This document shows, one piece after another, positions 1-11,855 of a DNA stretch of 64,000 nt. The position numbers and the translations under genes are program-made. The notes under the pieces were generated by a model. It was not told where the DNA came from and did no database searches. It saw only the letters and a list, made by a program, of their open reading frames with translations. Numbering within the stretch: the stretch's first letter is position 1; each line of letters begins with the position of its first letter. The stretch is from Prorocentrum cordatum (Eukaryota > Sar > Dinophyceae > Prorocentrales > Prorocentraceae): contig CAUYUJ010015685.1 in NCBI GenBank assembly GCA_963575745.1, positions 35,001-99,000 of the forward strand, read 5' to 3'.

Positions 1-240
1 GGAGAAGCATGGGGCAGAACGTTACCAGATATTTCGGCGGGTGGAGAGTTGGAGGCTCAGTTTTGGCGTGGCCGGGAAATTGGAACAGAAGGAGAGGTGC
101 GTGGGGCACAATTCATTACGGCGGCGGTGCTGGGAGGTGGTGCGCAGCCGTCTTCCTCTATCCCCAGCTTGGTTATCACGAATCATGTCTTCGGTGCGTG
201 GGCTCTTTCGCGTCAATAAAAAACAGCAGCGGACCGCGTA

Positions 241-897
241 ATGAGAGCAACGGAGAGTCACGGGACGTGTTGCAAGAACAGAAGTTGCTGGAAACACAGT
301 ACGCGAGCCCTTTCCCTCCTCTGCATCCTCTGTTGCTTGCGGGCTCACTCCTCGGAAGGCTTTCGGCTGCGTGTGCGCGTGAAAGATGGCGGCGTCACCG
401 TGGAGATTGCCACTGCCCGAGCGAGGGGCAAGCGCGGACATGGAAGGAGCGCCGAAGCGTCACGAGGGCGGCAAGGGGAAAGGAAAGGACCGGTGGCACG
501 CAGAGGGGGCCAGCGCCAAATCGGCGGGCAGCCCGCCAACGACGGCGGCCGCGGCGGTGGGGGGGGGCGACGAAGGCGGGGAGGGGGCGCAGACCCCCGG
601 CCCCCCCGCCAGTCATGCGCGGCGGACGACTGCGAGGAGTTCGACCTAAGAGGGGGGAGAAGGATTCGGGCAATATCCAGGTCGGCATCAACGAGCCCCC
701 CCAACTTTAGAGCGGTGCTTCCGAACAACGCGAGGGAAAACACCGTGGCGAAGCTGGGCCAGTTCGGATGCCGCAACCTGAGGATGACGATGGGGATGCT
801 GATCGTCTATGCGAGAGACAGGAAGCCCCAGTCGGCGGCGCCCAAGTCGGAGCTGGAGAGGATGGCGGAGCGGGAGCTACAGCGTCGGCGCTGCTGA
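241..897 (+). pseudogene. Dispersed family unit 1, segment A (unknown protein)
   Basis: The last 80 or so codons of this open frame (about 650-897) match, allowing frameshifts, the segment at about 12540-12780. Shared landmarks are PNFRA, a lysine/arginine-rich stretch and RKPQSAAPKSELERMAE against KKSRSAAPRAQWGRVVE. I do not recognise the family. The upstream part is very GC-rich and open in several frames, so only the 3' portion is supported, by paralogy inside this window. It is followed after about 1.2 kb by segment B and then segment C in the same order as in unit 2 at 12-15 kb. Start and splice structure are unknown. This may be an exon remnant of a host gene family or of a transposon gene. 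Confidence 0.4.
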
Positions 898-2026
898 GAA
901 CGGAGGAGGTGGTGGCATTGGCGAGCTTTTCTCGGAGTGCTGCACCGCAGAGGTCCGAAGGGGTGGTTGTATTAGTGAGGTTTTCTCGGGGTGCACAGAC
1001 CCCGGGGCAGAGTGCCAGGCCGCGGCTGACGCGGACAAGCGCGTGCGCTGCGCCAACGTTGGCGTCGGCGTCGTGCAGTGAGGGCGCCGCTTCAGGCCCC
1101 CCCCCCCCCGGGCCAGTTGGGCATGCGTGGCGTGCCCGACAGCGCCCAGAAGAGGAGGGGAGACCTTTCGGTTGATGAAAGAATAGCATAATTGATCAAC
1201 AGGGGCGTTGAACGCCTCGCCGAACTCAGACGTTTTGCCCCGCGTGGTATCATGTACGAAATGGCCCTGAAGTTCCGAGCAGAATGGGGAGCTGAGTTCA
1301 GAAATGCCCCGGGGAAAAGGACAGCTTGGCAACTTTCAGCGTGCCCGACCCAGTTAGTGGGAGTCGTTGTCAACACTGGCGACACGATGCGTTTCTCCAT
1401 CCCTCTTTCCATTGCAGATGCGGTGAGATGGTGGGCGAGGTATGTGCGTGCAGTACAGCATGTGCACGATGCAAGACGGGTCGCGGTCAATGGGGGGTGG
1501 TGGGGGGTGGGGTGGGTACGGGGTGCGAAGTACTGCGAGGTTACAGGGCAGTTGGGGATCCGGTATTATTTTAGCGGGGGGAGATGGGGCCAGCGAGTCG
1601 GAGGTGCTGCGTGCTTGGCGGGGCAGTTGGGCTGTTGGGAAAACGCCACTATCTCCATCGCTCATCCTCGGTTGCCGCAGCTGATCTGGCTCAGCGCTGG
1701 CCTAGGCGAGCAGCGTGGCGCACTGGCGGGGTCATTCGGTGTGTGTTGCACGTGTTGGCCATGGTTTTCACGGCCGGCAGCCGACCGTGGCCCGGCGGGC
1801 GTTGCGACGAGGGGTTCCAGTGCTACGAGGTGATGGAAAGCCGTAGGGAGCACGCGAGAGACGAGCCAGGCCACGAAAAGGACCTAGGCGGCAAAGGGAT
1901 TGCGAGCTGGGGCTGAGGGATGAGGAGTGGGGCTAGTGGGGCGACGGAGAAAGGGCCTTACATGGGGTAGAAAAAATAGAGGGCGCAGGTCTGCCGCGTA
2001 CAAAGGGGGCAGGCGAAAGGGGCAGC

Positions 2027-2296
2027 GTGGGCAGCTCAGGCACCGGGACATATAGAAAGTCTCGCAGCCAAAGATACGCGATCGTCCTAGAGAAGTCAGA
2101 GGAGAGGGCAAAAACGCTGCTGGATGGTAGAATATTGGATGGCGGACCCGTTGCAGCCTTCAGCGAAGCAGGAGAGATAATGACGGAGGCTTTTCGCTGT
2201 GCAGAAGAATATGACATCCTGCTCAACAAGTGCACGGCCATGGGCGCCAATTGCGAAGATGCGCTGGAGGCGGCAAAACAGGAGTTGGAAGATGAG
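2027..2296 (+). pseudogene. Dispersed family unit 1, segment B
   Basis: An open frame encoding roughly 90 residues up to the GA array. It contains FSEAGEIMTEAFRCAEEYDI, which matches FSRAGGSVKVTLKCAEECDI of unit 2 (about 13935-14010). The charged 3' end (EAAKQELEDE) looks helical or coiled coil. The frame then runs into a (GA)n expansion and ends in it at 2398. In unit 2 the same junction continues directly into the GDY..DKGE segment, so the GA tract interrupts what was a continuous coding stretch. No known domain recognised. Confidence 0.5.
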
Positions 2297-2311
2297 AGAG
2301 AGGGAGGGAGG

Positions 2312-2395
<84 letters not shown>

Positions 2396-2397
2396 TA

Positions 2398-2446
<49 letters not shown>

Positions 2447-2488
2447 GATAGAGATAAAATGAGAGAGAGACATAGAGAGAAAATGATA

Positions 2489-2528
<40 letters not shown>

Positions 2529-2552
2529 AGAGAGAGAGAGGAGAGAGAGAGA
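2293..2552 (+). repeat. (GA)n microsatellite inside a coding remnant
   Basis: About 260 bp of GA/GAGG dinucleotide repeat with a few interruptions (ataatata, gataaaatg). It sits between segments B and C of unit 1. The corresponding point in unit 2 (around 14080) has no such array. Confidence 0.9.
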
Positions 2553-3399
2553 TGCACGACATGGGCGACTACCAGGCGGCGAAGGACAAGGGTGAGGAGC
2601 AGCCAGAGCACGCCGAGGCGCTGGACTTCGTGGACATGCAGCTGTTCACCGTATGCGGGGGGGGGGGGGGGGGGCACTGGATGGGGCGAGAAGAGGGGGG
2701 CGGGGAGCTCGCTCGCGCGGGCTCGCCATCCCGAACAAGCTGTGGCGGAGGGGCTCCAGTCCCAACTCGAGGGATGACAAGTGGCGGCTTTGGGGCAAGG
2801 TGGACTGGTTGCAGCTTGTGAAGGCACAGGGGGGTCTCCCAACGGACGTGCTCTTGGAGGAATGCGTGAACAAGAAGAAGAAGAACATGTTCGGAGCAGA
2901 CTGCGAAAAATGGCCAGCTATCGGGTGCGGGAGCAAGTTATTCCCGTTCAAGAGCGGGCCACCGATGGTGGTGGAGCTGAAGGTGGGAACCGCGTGGCAA
3001 GCGTTCATTGCGGAAAGGCTACCGCGGCAACTCGACGACGCAGGCAAGGAGTGCCATTGCGAGTTCGTCGATCCGGCCAGGGAGATGACCCCAGAGGAGC
3101 TACGCGAGCTGATCCCATGGTCCTTCCCGATGGCGCACAAGAACGAAAGCCATGGCTTCGTCGCGAGGTGCCCAGTGGGCCCGTGGGAGAGGTCAGGGAA
3201 GAGGGCCTTCACCGTGCAGAACTGGTGCGAGCTGGCGCTGAAGATTGCGAAGAACGACGAGGAGAACTTCCACCGAGTAATGGGGGTTGCCATCGAGGAG
3301 ATGGTCTACGAGGACAACGTGGGCCCAGAGGAAGTGAAGCGGCCGCCAGTGAGCGCACCCACTGGTACCTTAGCGAGGTTTCTCGGAGAGCTAATCTAG
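2553..3399 (+). pseudogene. Dispersed family unit 1, segment C (unknown protein)
   Basis: Two frames joined by an 18-G run at about 2656-2674: first MGDYQAAKDKGEEQPEHAEA, then a long frame to the TAG at 3397-3399. The second part contains PNKLWRRGSSPNSRDDKW, GPPMVVELKVGTAW, LPRQLDDA and NWCELALKIAKNDEENF. Each has a counterpart in unit 2 (PNKLWRRGPSANSRSEQW, GPLMVVEPLADGSW, LPREIDGA, SWCELAVRIARNDAGG). Conservation of these blocks across two copies argues that this was a real protein. I do not recognise the family or a catalytic motif. The G-run probably breaks the frame in this copy. Confidence 0.55.
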
Positions 3400-3446
3400 T
3401 CGAGATGCGAGCTGACCGCGCCCGCGGCCAGTCAGGGTGGGCATTG

Positions 3447-3471
3447 GGGGGGGGGGGGGGGGGGGGGGGGT
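3447..3471 (+). repeat. G homopolymer (about 24 nt)
   Basis: An uninterrupted run of G just after the stop of segment C. Runs of similar kind occur at 2656, 10518, 11820 (C, about 36), 14612 and 38360. Confidence 0.9.
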
Positions 3472-3599
3472 TTCTCGAAGCGCAACTCATCACAGACAAT
3501 GTGGGCGCAACAGTCCGCCTGCATCGCCATTGCACGGGGAGGTGTTCTGTGGAGTGCCACCGGGCGCGCTACTGTAGGGTGTCGAAGGGGAAAAAGTGA

Positions 3600-6590
3600 T
3601 CGTCGAGAAGCCCGCTAGTGCGCTCCTCATTGGCCCTACTTATGACCGTGACTTCCAGTGTGCTCTACCTTGCGCGCTCCGAGGTGGAACCTGGGGCTAC
3701 TCCAGCAGGGTGACAGAGTACAGAGGTGACCGCGCTGCCGAGAAGTGAGCTGAGTGAGAAAGGGGCGCGCAGACTTACATCTGCGCATGCAGCAGCCCCA
3801 CCAGCGACAGTTTGGTCTTGGGCCTTCCGTCTCTCCCCCCTCTCCTTCTTTTGCGGTCGTGGCGTCGTTTCCCCCCCCCTTCGGCTTGGGCGCCCTGCTA
3901 AGCCCGCGCGCCCCCTCGCCGAGGGCGCGCGGAGGGGCTGGCGGCCGCTCCCCCCGCGCTGGCCCGGAGGGACTCGTGATGTAAGGTAGCGGGCCTCTCT
4001 TGCGGGGCCACCGCGGTGCTCGGTCCTTGAGCTGCGACTGCGGGCCGCGACCCCTGCCGGCCCCAGTGAGGAGGCAGGTCTGTGGCCCCGAATCGCGAGG
4101 GTTTTTGGGGGTGGCGCGTGGGGCGCCTGAGTGGGTGCTCTGGCGATGTGCCCCCTCTATGCGGGCGTCCTCATCCCTGCCCCCCCCCCTCTTCATCCTG
4201 CCCCTCTCTTCTTTTTTTCTTGCGCGGGCCGCTGGTTGAGCGGGGGCCCGCGGCGTCGGTTTCGGCCCGCGGCGTCGGTTTCGGTCGACGCGCGTGCCGA
4301 CCGAGCAGGGAGCGGGCGCCCGCCGTCGGGCAGACTGCGGCGAGCTCGGAGGGCACTGGCGGGATGTCTGGCGCCTCCCGCAGACGCCCGCGGGCCCCCC
4401 CCACTTCTCATCTGCGCAGCAACGACGGCAAGAAGGGCGACGAGGCCAGAAGGCGAGAGCGATTGCTCGCGCACAGACTGCTGGCCCACTTCGTTGTCTC
4501 AGCCGTCGGGGCCCAGCTGGTTGAGCAAAACGTGTTCTAGGCTGGCGCGGGGGCGCAGGGTGCGCAGGGTGGGTGGGTGGGGTGGGGGGTGGGGGGGGGC
4601 GCCGAGCAACCGACCGAGATCAGACGGACAGGTTCAAGGCAACGCATGAGAGACAAGACAGGAGCAGGGGGCGAGACAGCGGGGTTATCAGATATGACGG
4701 AGGACGATTGCAGGATTGCCGCGCCGGGAAGCGCCCTGCCGCAAGGCCGCGCGGTGCCCCGGGGGAGCTCGAATAAGGGCCAGCTGTTGGGCAAGAAAGC
4801 GGCGCCACCGTTCCAGGTAGCTGCGACAGGGGCTTGGATGAGAAGGGCGGCGCTCGCGAGAAAGGACGAGACAAGCGAATCGCGTCATAGCTGACGCCGC
4901 GTGAAATACGAAGAGCGGGTGGGGTCCAAACGGCGTTGGCAGCCGAGCCCCCCTCCAGTAGCGACTGCGCCTCCGGGGCCGCTAAGTCGGGTGAGGCCAC
5001 GCGGCCAGGGGCGAACGGCGGAGGGGAAGTGGTCGGCTCCTTCAAAGACTGCCGATGCGGGGGCCAGCAGGGATAGCCTTGGTTACCAGACGCGCAGCTT
5101 GAACAGGCCCCGCTTCGCTTGGGCGCCGCCCGAGCGGCAAATGGAGAACTGGGCGACAAACATCGTCAGTTTTAGCATGCGCTGCAAGGGCGGTGAGCGG
5201 GGGGCCGCTGCCTGCAACTTACCCATGGGGCGTCATAGCTCCGAATGCGAACAGCGTGCGCGCTGCTTCGGAACTTCGAACCAACATTCTGGGCAACGAG
5301 GCATTTAACGTACAAGCATCAACAAGTGGGCGTGAGTTGTTGCCGTTCGCATGTGTATATTCTGTGGCTCCGCATTGCCCTTCATCACTTCGTAATCCAG
5401 TTGAGGTGGCAGGCGCTGTCCTTGGATATTGCCTCCCTCCTACGTGCGGTGTGCAGTCCACCATCGGCACCTCGGGCTCGGCGAATCAAGTCAATCTCGC
5501 CCTCCGTCACAGTAGTCCATCGTCCCGCCCGTCTCTGTGAAGCGAATGGTGGTGCTGGTGAGGTCCCGATCAATTTGCCTCGTTGCATGCGGGTGATTCT
5601 CTCGTGCCCCGCCGCCCAGTTTAAACGCTGCCTCCCCGCCTGGTCCTCGTCGAACATTTTAGCCGCTCACGTGGTAGCATAAGCTGCGTTCTTTGTGATG
5701 CGCGCCGTCCAATCGCAATTGTCGCCAGCGTGAGGGTTGGAAGGATACAGGTACGATGCAAGTCTCGAACTGGTGCTATCAGTCGCACTGCGCTGGAGTT
5801 GTTTATATGGATGGTCCACAATATTATCGCTGGCTGGCGAAATCATCGGAATGCAGAGACCCCCCCCCCCCCGGCATCCCCAATGGCGCGCCCCGCCAGT
5901 GCCTTCTCCTCGAGCTCCGCGTCGCGCGTTTCGAAAAGCCTTGGGCCTGTGATTACCTCGTAGTCGAGATGCGGGTCGTTGCGCTCGAGTCAGTTTGGAC
6001 ATGTCCTCCCAAATTTGCGCAGGTGCTTGATCGAGAGCGATCTGTTGCCAGACAGCGTGCCGCATGCGCCAGACTGGATGCCCACGCTGCGCCGCGCCGA
6101 TCGGGTCGTGCTCCAGATGATGGCGCCTCCATGCAGATGCCGTGCAACGCGTGGCCTCGCAGGTGTAGCAGACGAACTTACGCTCTGCCACCTGATGCGT
6201 AGCTGGCGACCCTGGGGGAGTTAGGGCAGACGCATTATGGGATCGAGCTTCGCGACTGAATTTACCAAGTACTATTAGCACCCAGTGTCGCTACATGCGG
6301 TTGACTAAGGCCTTGCGCTCACAAGTGCGTTCAGATGCATCATTGAGCGTGTAGTCGATGGAGCTGCCGCTGGCGTCGTGAGGCGCCAACCGCCCAACGT
6401 CCCTCAACGTAAGTGACATCCACTATCCGCTCATACTCGTCATATGATCAAGGCAGATTGCGGGGGGCGTGGAAGAACTGACTGCCAAACTAGCCCAGGC
6501 GACGCCGACGTAATGCGTGCGTGGCTTCCTGGTGCTGCGAGTGTCCGACCATAGTGCGATGTGATATGCGTTGTCCATCCGGCCTGTTTC
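3600..6590. other. GC-rich stretch without a supported gene
   Basis: Only short, overlapping open frames on both strands, with no recognisable domain and no paralogue elsewhere in the window. A 10-C run lies near 5862. Nothing else could be supported. Confidence 0.5.
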
Positions 6591-6591
6591 C

Positions 6592-6735
6592 CCCTCTTCC
6601 CCCCCTCCCCCATCCCCCTCCCTCCCCTCCTCCTCCTCCTGCTGCCTGCTCCTCCTTCCTCCTCCTCGCCTCTCCTCCTCCTCCTCCTCCTCCTCCTCCT
6701 CCTCCTCCTCCTCCTCCTCCCCCTCCTCCTCCTTT
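6592..6735 (+). repeat. (CCT/TCC)n low-complexity tract
   Basis: About 145 bp of pyrimidine triplet repeat. The open frames across it (poly-Ser, poly-Pro, poly-Leu; poly-Glu on the other strand) are artefacts of the repeat. Confidence 0.9.
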
Positions 6736-6792
6736 TCTTGGTCGGCATTGTTACTCAGACGCTTGGGGCCCCGACGGAGGTTCTGCGCGAGC

Positions 6793-6983
6793 GAAATGGG
6801 CGCGGGGGGAATGGGTGCAATGCCCAACGGTGGATCTGGTTCATTTCGAGCGGGACTAGCTGTCCTCGCCGCCGCGGCCTGTGTCCATTCGAGACAGGGG
6901 GCCGCCTGCCCAACAGCGGCTGCTGTTGGTTTAGGACAACATTTGTTGTTGGGCATAGTGCCCATTCTTTCCGTGCCCATTTC
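6793..6983. repeat. Inverted repeat, 36-nt arms, with inner 8-bp hairpin
   Basis: Arm 1 (6793-6828) runs from gaaatgggcgcgg to gcaatgcccaac. Arm 2 (6948-6983), read on the other strand, is gaaatgggcacgg to actatgcccaac. About 29 of 36 positions agree. Between the arms, 6910-6929 is a perfect 8-bp stem (ccaacagc/gctgttgg) with a 4-nt loop. No target-site duplication was identified. Confidence 0.5.
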
Positions 6984-8640
6984 GGGCGTCGGAAGTGGTT
7001 CATTGGGACTTACTCGCGCGACTTCCGCCTCGCGCATTCTCGGGCCGGAGAGGGGGTGGGGGCATGGAGGTCGGATGGCGATGGCTTGGGCCCCGACGCG
7101 CGCGTTGATGATGCTTGTCTTCGACGGCCCGCTGGCGTCCAGCACTGCGGGCCGACTGGGGGGACTTAGCGCAGCGCTGCGGGAATGGGATGTGACTGTG
7201 CTGGCTGGGGGCCACCAATGGGCAGGGCCAGAACCGATGCAACGCATCCAACCATAGGTGCCGCGCGGCAATGGAATTTGGGGCAAATAAGGGAAATGGG
7301 TTACTGAAGCATGCGGGGCGACGTTCGTGGCGCCCCGCGAGGCGATGAAGGGCGCGCGCTCCACGCGCAGTGCGCCCCCCCTTCTCGGCTGCAGGGGGGG
7401 CGGCTGGAGTGCGATTGCGCGCCGAGGCTTGCGATGTCAGTGTATGTGCGACGCGCCTGCCATCGGAGAGTGGGTGCACCAATCGCGGGATTAGTTGCAA
7501 GGGAAAATGAGATGGGTGGAAGGGCGCCGGTGGCAGATATACAACCATTACGGGGGGGTATCAGCGGTCAACTGGGGGGCGCAGGGTGGAGAACAGGGGC
7601 CCGGTGGTCAGCCGGCGCTCATCGGCCAGACGCGCGGCCTCACTGGGGCCTGTGGCAGGGGGGGTGGAACGTGACGACGGTGTAGCATTCAGGACTCTTG
7701 GTGTGCGCATCAAATTGCCAGTGGGAGCAACAGTTCACGAGTGCGGACCGACTTGCTGCGACGTCAAGGACGACAAGGTATGCGCGAGCAGAATCTACCA
7801 CGTAGCGATTCCGACGAGGGCCCTACGGCCGAGCAGTTTTAATTGATCAAGTCGAAGGGCCACCGAGACCACGCCCCTCTAGGTATCGACATTGGCTTTG
7901 AACATCATTTACATTGCAGGAGCCCGCCCGGGCAGCAGAGGGCGGACAAGGGCGTGGGCCGCGACGTGCTGATGGAGTGCTTGAGCAAATGGCGTCTGCG
8001 AGCAGAGTTCCTGGGAGCATTCGGCAGTCGCTCGAGGGCCGCGGCCGACCCGCAGCCGGGATGGGCACTAGCGAGGGCATCTCGGAATGCGACCCAGGCG
8101 GGCGGCGCGGCGCCGACCCCCCAGCCGCGACCAGCGAGCTCGGGAGGGGCCGCCGCTAGCGGGGGAATCTCGGAGTGCGGGCCCTGATGAGCGAGCAGTG
8201 GAAGCGAAATGGATGGGGGCTCGAAGACTGCCCCGCAGCAGACCAGATGTGGAAGCGATTGAGTGAGGCTGACAGAGGGACGATGAAGGAGATCTTGCCA
8301 GTCAAGAAGCGAAAGGAGGGCCCTGGAGTGGCGGCTCAGCCTTGTTGGCCGAACGGATGAGGCCACGAGTGCAAGTGGTGGGCTCAGAGACGAGAGAGAG
8401 AGTGACGGTAATCAAAGAGGAACTTACGAAGATCCAGAATGTTTCCCCGAGGCGCCAGAAAGACCTGGGGGCTGCCGAGAGAAGTTAGACTGGCCGAGCT
8501 GATCTGACAAGCGTACGAGGACACCACTCACAGGGAGATGTGCGGGCTGCGCATCGATTGCCGGCGGGTTGGGAGAGGGCCGAGGAACGTGTTATCTTTC
8601 AGCGCGCACTTGGTGGGGCACAGAGGAGTGGCTAAGGCAA
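6984..8640. other. No supported gene; two short CGAG-stem motifs
   Basis: Open frames are short and overlap on both strands. The only repeated signal seen is the CGAG...CTCG motif at 8071-8090 and a variant at 8159-8178. Confidence 0.45.
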
Positions 8641-8800
8641 GCTAGGTGCGCTCGCGTCATATCTGACATCCTACCCCTCCCTCCCATCCCTTGCCATGGC
8701 GCAGATCCCCTCTCTACTCGGGCAGTCGGATGTCGAGCAGGGCAATGATCCCGAAAGGGTACGCGATGCATTGTAGAGTACGGGCGTAGACGAGCACCGC
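8638..8800. repeat. Dispersed repeat, copy 1 of 2
   Basis: The stretch containing gtgcgctcgcgtcatatctg and catggcgcagatcccctctc recurs nearly unchanged at about 23252-23400. It is followed in both places by cattgcattgcatgccgtgg and a 53-bp tandem repeat. Orientation is the same. Confidence 0.8.
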
Positions 8801-8849
8801 AAAGCGTAGTATCAACCGAGCATTGCATTGCATGCCGTGGCATGGCACG

Positions 8850-9045
8850 GGAAATGGCGCCAGCGCTGCAGCGGGAGCGCGAGTCGAAACGAGCGGAAGC
8901 GCGGAAATGAGGCCAGCGCCGCAGCGGGAGCACGTTTCGGAACGGGCGGGAGCACGGAAATGAGGCCAGCGCTGCAGCGGGAGCACGATTCGGAACGAGC
9001 GGGGCCCGAAAATGAGGCCGGCGCCTCAACGAGAGCAGCATTTTG
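8850..9045 (+). repeat. 53-bp tandem repeat (about 3-4 units)
   Basis: Units begin with aaatgaggccagcgc and carry gcagcgggagcacg and ttcggaacg. Unit spacing from 8905 to 8958 to 9010 is 53 and 52 bp. The same units occur at 23466-23570 and 35780-35870. Confidence 0.75.
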
Positions 9046-9129
9046 AACAAATGCAGGCGACAACCCAACTCCGGGGAAACCTATGTGTAGAAAAACAGTA
9101 CGCGGGGGAGTTTGGACACTCCCAGGCCG

Positions 9130-9180
9130 TCATCAGGGGAAGAGGGAGAGTAGTATTCATATTGAGTAATTGTGAACTGG
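9130..9180. repeat. Dispersed repeat fragment shared with 35950-36015
   Basis: Contains gtagtattcatattgagtaa and gtcatcaggggaagagg, matching the stretch at about 35965-36015 (gtcatcaaggggaagaggg, gtagtattcatattgagtaa). It belongs to the same composite repeat as the 53-bp units. Confidence 0.7.
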
Positions 9181-9381
9181 GGAAGCATCCCGCGATGGGG
9201 GCCCAGCTTCTGCCCCGTTGGATTCAGAGGAACACGAGCGGGAGCGCGATGGTGATCGCTGAGAGATGCCACTCCCGCTGGGTGGAGATCTGAGAGCGCA
9301 AGTCGAAAGGGCCAAACGGGACATGCGAAGTATTGCGGGAAAGCTGCAGAGAGGAGGGCTGTCCCCTCGCGGGGCGCACCA

Positions 9382-10518
9382 GTGGAACTCACTTGGGTGA
9401 TTTTGGATCTCGCGGCCCACCTGGAGGGCCCAGAGCCGCTGGGCAGGAACCTGGACGGGGCAAACAGAATCGAGCAGCGGAGCTACGAGGGGTCGACGAG
9501 GACTTGGCCGAGCACAGCTCCCTCCACAAGTACACGGCTGGCAGGGCGATGTTGCGGCGGATGGGCATTGGGGCGGGCGGGGCGCTGGGGCCGCTGGGGC
9601 GGACTGAGCGAGATGAGCGTGGAGTGGCGCTGCGAGCGGGCGACGGGCACGCGTGCCACCTGTGGAGGTATGAGATGGCTGGATTGGGATCGCCAGCAAT
9701 GGAGGCTGAGTCCAGCTTCGAGTGCAGGAGCAAACTGGAGGACATCCTTATCAGGCGTCGCCAGTCACAAGCCGCGCCGTTGGACCGGCGCAGGTCGATT
9801 TCCTCTGCAGCGGAGAGAGGCAATGCCAAGCAGTGCGTTGGGTGATAATGAGTTATGCACGCATGTTAACTTAATGGGAATAGCTTTTCGTAAGGAAATC
9901 CATTGCAGAGGGCACGCGCCGCGCCGCCCTTGCTGGGCACAGGGCGGATTTCGGAATCGGTCAAGGGGCGGCGCGATTGCCCGTGTCGAGGCTGCGCGAT
10001 GGGGAGCGGGGCAGGCAGGGGTCACCGCCGTTGCTGGCAGCTGCGACTGCGCCGGCGCATTCGCGAGCACGAAGCGCAACCTCTTGCTGGCCTCGGCCTT
10101 TGCCGCGTCGGAGGACGAGGGCCAGCCTTCTGCAATCGCGGCGGTCAACTGCGCGGCGCCGAGTAGGGAATGCGCCGACGACTGGATCCACGCGCTGATC
10201 TCGGAGGGAGCGCAAATGGGATTTACTCTGCGCCTCAGGCAATTCAGTGATACTCGCACTATTTACGCGGGACAATGGCACCGAGAGGGGCGGGGGAGGG
10301 GCGAGTCACAGACGGTGGGCGACGTGGCGAACCCGACTGCGGGGCAGGAGTGCGACTTCTCGCTCGCCGCGTTCGCGGGCGACGCCGCCAATATCCACGC
10401 GGTGCTCCCGCCCCCCCCGACGCAGGATTGGACTGGCGCCAGCGAGGGCAACTCGGGGCGCCAGCCAATTCTCGGCGAGAGCGAGGCATCTCGGCTCGTC
10501 GGGGCGCGCCCCCAGTGA
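9382..10518 (+). CDS. Hypothetical long open frame, doubtful
   Basis: A 378-codon open frame in very GC-rich sequence. The composition (Arg, Gly, Ala, Trp, Ser) is what random GC-rich DNA gives, and overlapping frames of 100-180 codons exist on both strands. No domain or paralogue in the window. Two CGAG-stem motifs (10442 and 10481) lie inside and a 16-G run follows the stop. It could be a chance open frame or a piece of the dispersed family whose counterpart in unit 1 is lost. Confidence 0.15.
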   Translation: MELTWVILDLAAHLEGPEPLGRNLDGANRIEQRSYEGSTRTWPSTAPSTSTRLAGRCCGGWALGRAGRWGRWGGLSEMSVEWRCERATGTRATCGGMRWLDWDRQQWRLSPASSAGANWRTSLSGVASHKPRRWTGAGRFPLQRREAMPSSALGDNELCTHVNLMGIAFRKEIHCRGHAPRRPCWAQGGFRNRSRGGAIARVEAARWGAGQAGVTAVAGSCDCAGAFASTKRNLLLASAFAASEDEGQPSAIAAVNCAAPSRECADDWIHALISEGAQMGFTLRLRQFSDTRTIYAGQWHREGRGRGESQTVGDVANPTAGQECDFSLAAFAGDAANIHAVLPPPPTQDWTGASEGNSGRQPILGESEASRLVGARPQ

Positions 10519-11198
10519 GGGGGGGGGGGGGGGGATCGCGAGCAGCCAGGATTGCGGAGCGGATCGATGCCACTACCGAGCGCCTTGAGCGCAAGCTGGC
10601 CATTGGAGTGTGGGCTCTCAACCCAGCCGAGACCAACCTCCTGGTATCTCTGCGGGGTCTAGGGCGAGACGGGGTTGCGCGCTAGCTCCAAAGGGGGGCG
10701 CGACTCAAAGGCGCGCCGCTGAGGGAGATGCGCGTGCTGGGGCCCTGCTTGCCTGGTGATCAAGGCTACGCGGGAGAGATCCGACGGAGGTGTGAGGCCA
10801 TGCTCGCAGCCCACAGGCAATGCTGGTGTTTCTGGTCTTCGGATACTTCGGGCAAATTTGAGGAGGGCGCGTTCCAGGCTTTTGTTTTGGGCGTGGGCCT
10901 GAGTGGACTATCGGCCTTTGTTTTCGAGGGCCGCCACTTTGACGCGCTGGTCCGCGCCGTGGCAATGCTGATGGGGCGGATCGCAGGAGGCGGGATGAGC
11001 TGGGCCTAAGAGGATGGATCGACCAGGTGCTACTCCAACGATGAGGTCTTCAAATGGTGGAGGATGCCGCGCGGCGCTACCTCATTGCGACTCCGCAGGT
11101 TACGGTGTTTGTTTCAATGGGCACGGGGCCCAGATGACTTTGGCAGTGTATTAGCAGCGGCAGTGTAGTGCGGAATCGAGCGACTTGGACATGGATGG

Positions 11199-11817
11199 GT
11201 GTGCGCGGCGTCCATGCTTTGGGCTCAGCAGGTCGTTGGAGATTGTCAGGCGCTGGCGGAAATCGGCGAGGGCGTGGCGGACGGGTGCCCGCCGACGCAT
11301 TCCGACGTCTCCACGTTCCAAATTGGCGCGCGGGATTGGGGGCACGGGCCCCAATATTTTTCGCCGCGCTGTACAGATATGGGGCGCTACCCTGCCAGGG
11401 CCCCCCCTGGGGGGGATCTCTTCGCCCCATTCGGTGCGACTGGGGGCAGGGTGCTGAGGGGCAGGTGCGCGGGGCGCGGTTTGTCCGCGGCGGCGCTGGC
11501 GGCGCGCCCGGGAGTGGTGCGCAACTGCCAACCTGTGGTCCCCAGCCTTGTGGTGACCTACCAGTGCCACTGGTGCTTGAGCTCGTTCGCCACGGAAGAA
11601 ATTGCGGTTGGCCATGTCGGGGGGGCAGTGGAGAGCCACGGGATCTGCTGCGCAAAACAAGAGCAATCGGACCCACCCCGTGCAGGGGCCCTCTTCCCTC
11701 GACTGCTCCCTCTGTGGCTGTCGGGCTCAATCGCTCGGAGAGTTTCAAATTCGCGTCCGCTGCTGCCGCCCCCGTCCTCGCGGCGCGCGCCGGGGGCGGC
11801 GCGTGCTTCCTGGCGAT

Positions 11818-11855
<38 letters not shown>

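Larger units (their letters stand above)
921..3391 (+). repeat. Short CGAG...CTCG motif copies in unit 1 (three)
   Basis: The motif gcgagNNNNNctcggagtgc, a 4-bp CGAG/CTCG stem around a short variable loop, occurs at 921-940, 975-994 (outer pair wobble) and 3373-3391. Further copies lie at 8071, 8159, 10442, 10481, 13472, 15001 and 15055. All are on the + strand. Function unknown. Confidence 0.5.

Noticed and set aside
11560-11640. C2H2 zinc finger (YQCHWCLSSF...)
   Set aside because: The second His pair does not have the usual spacing, and no repeat of the motif supports it.
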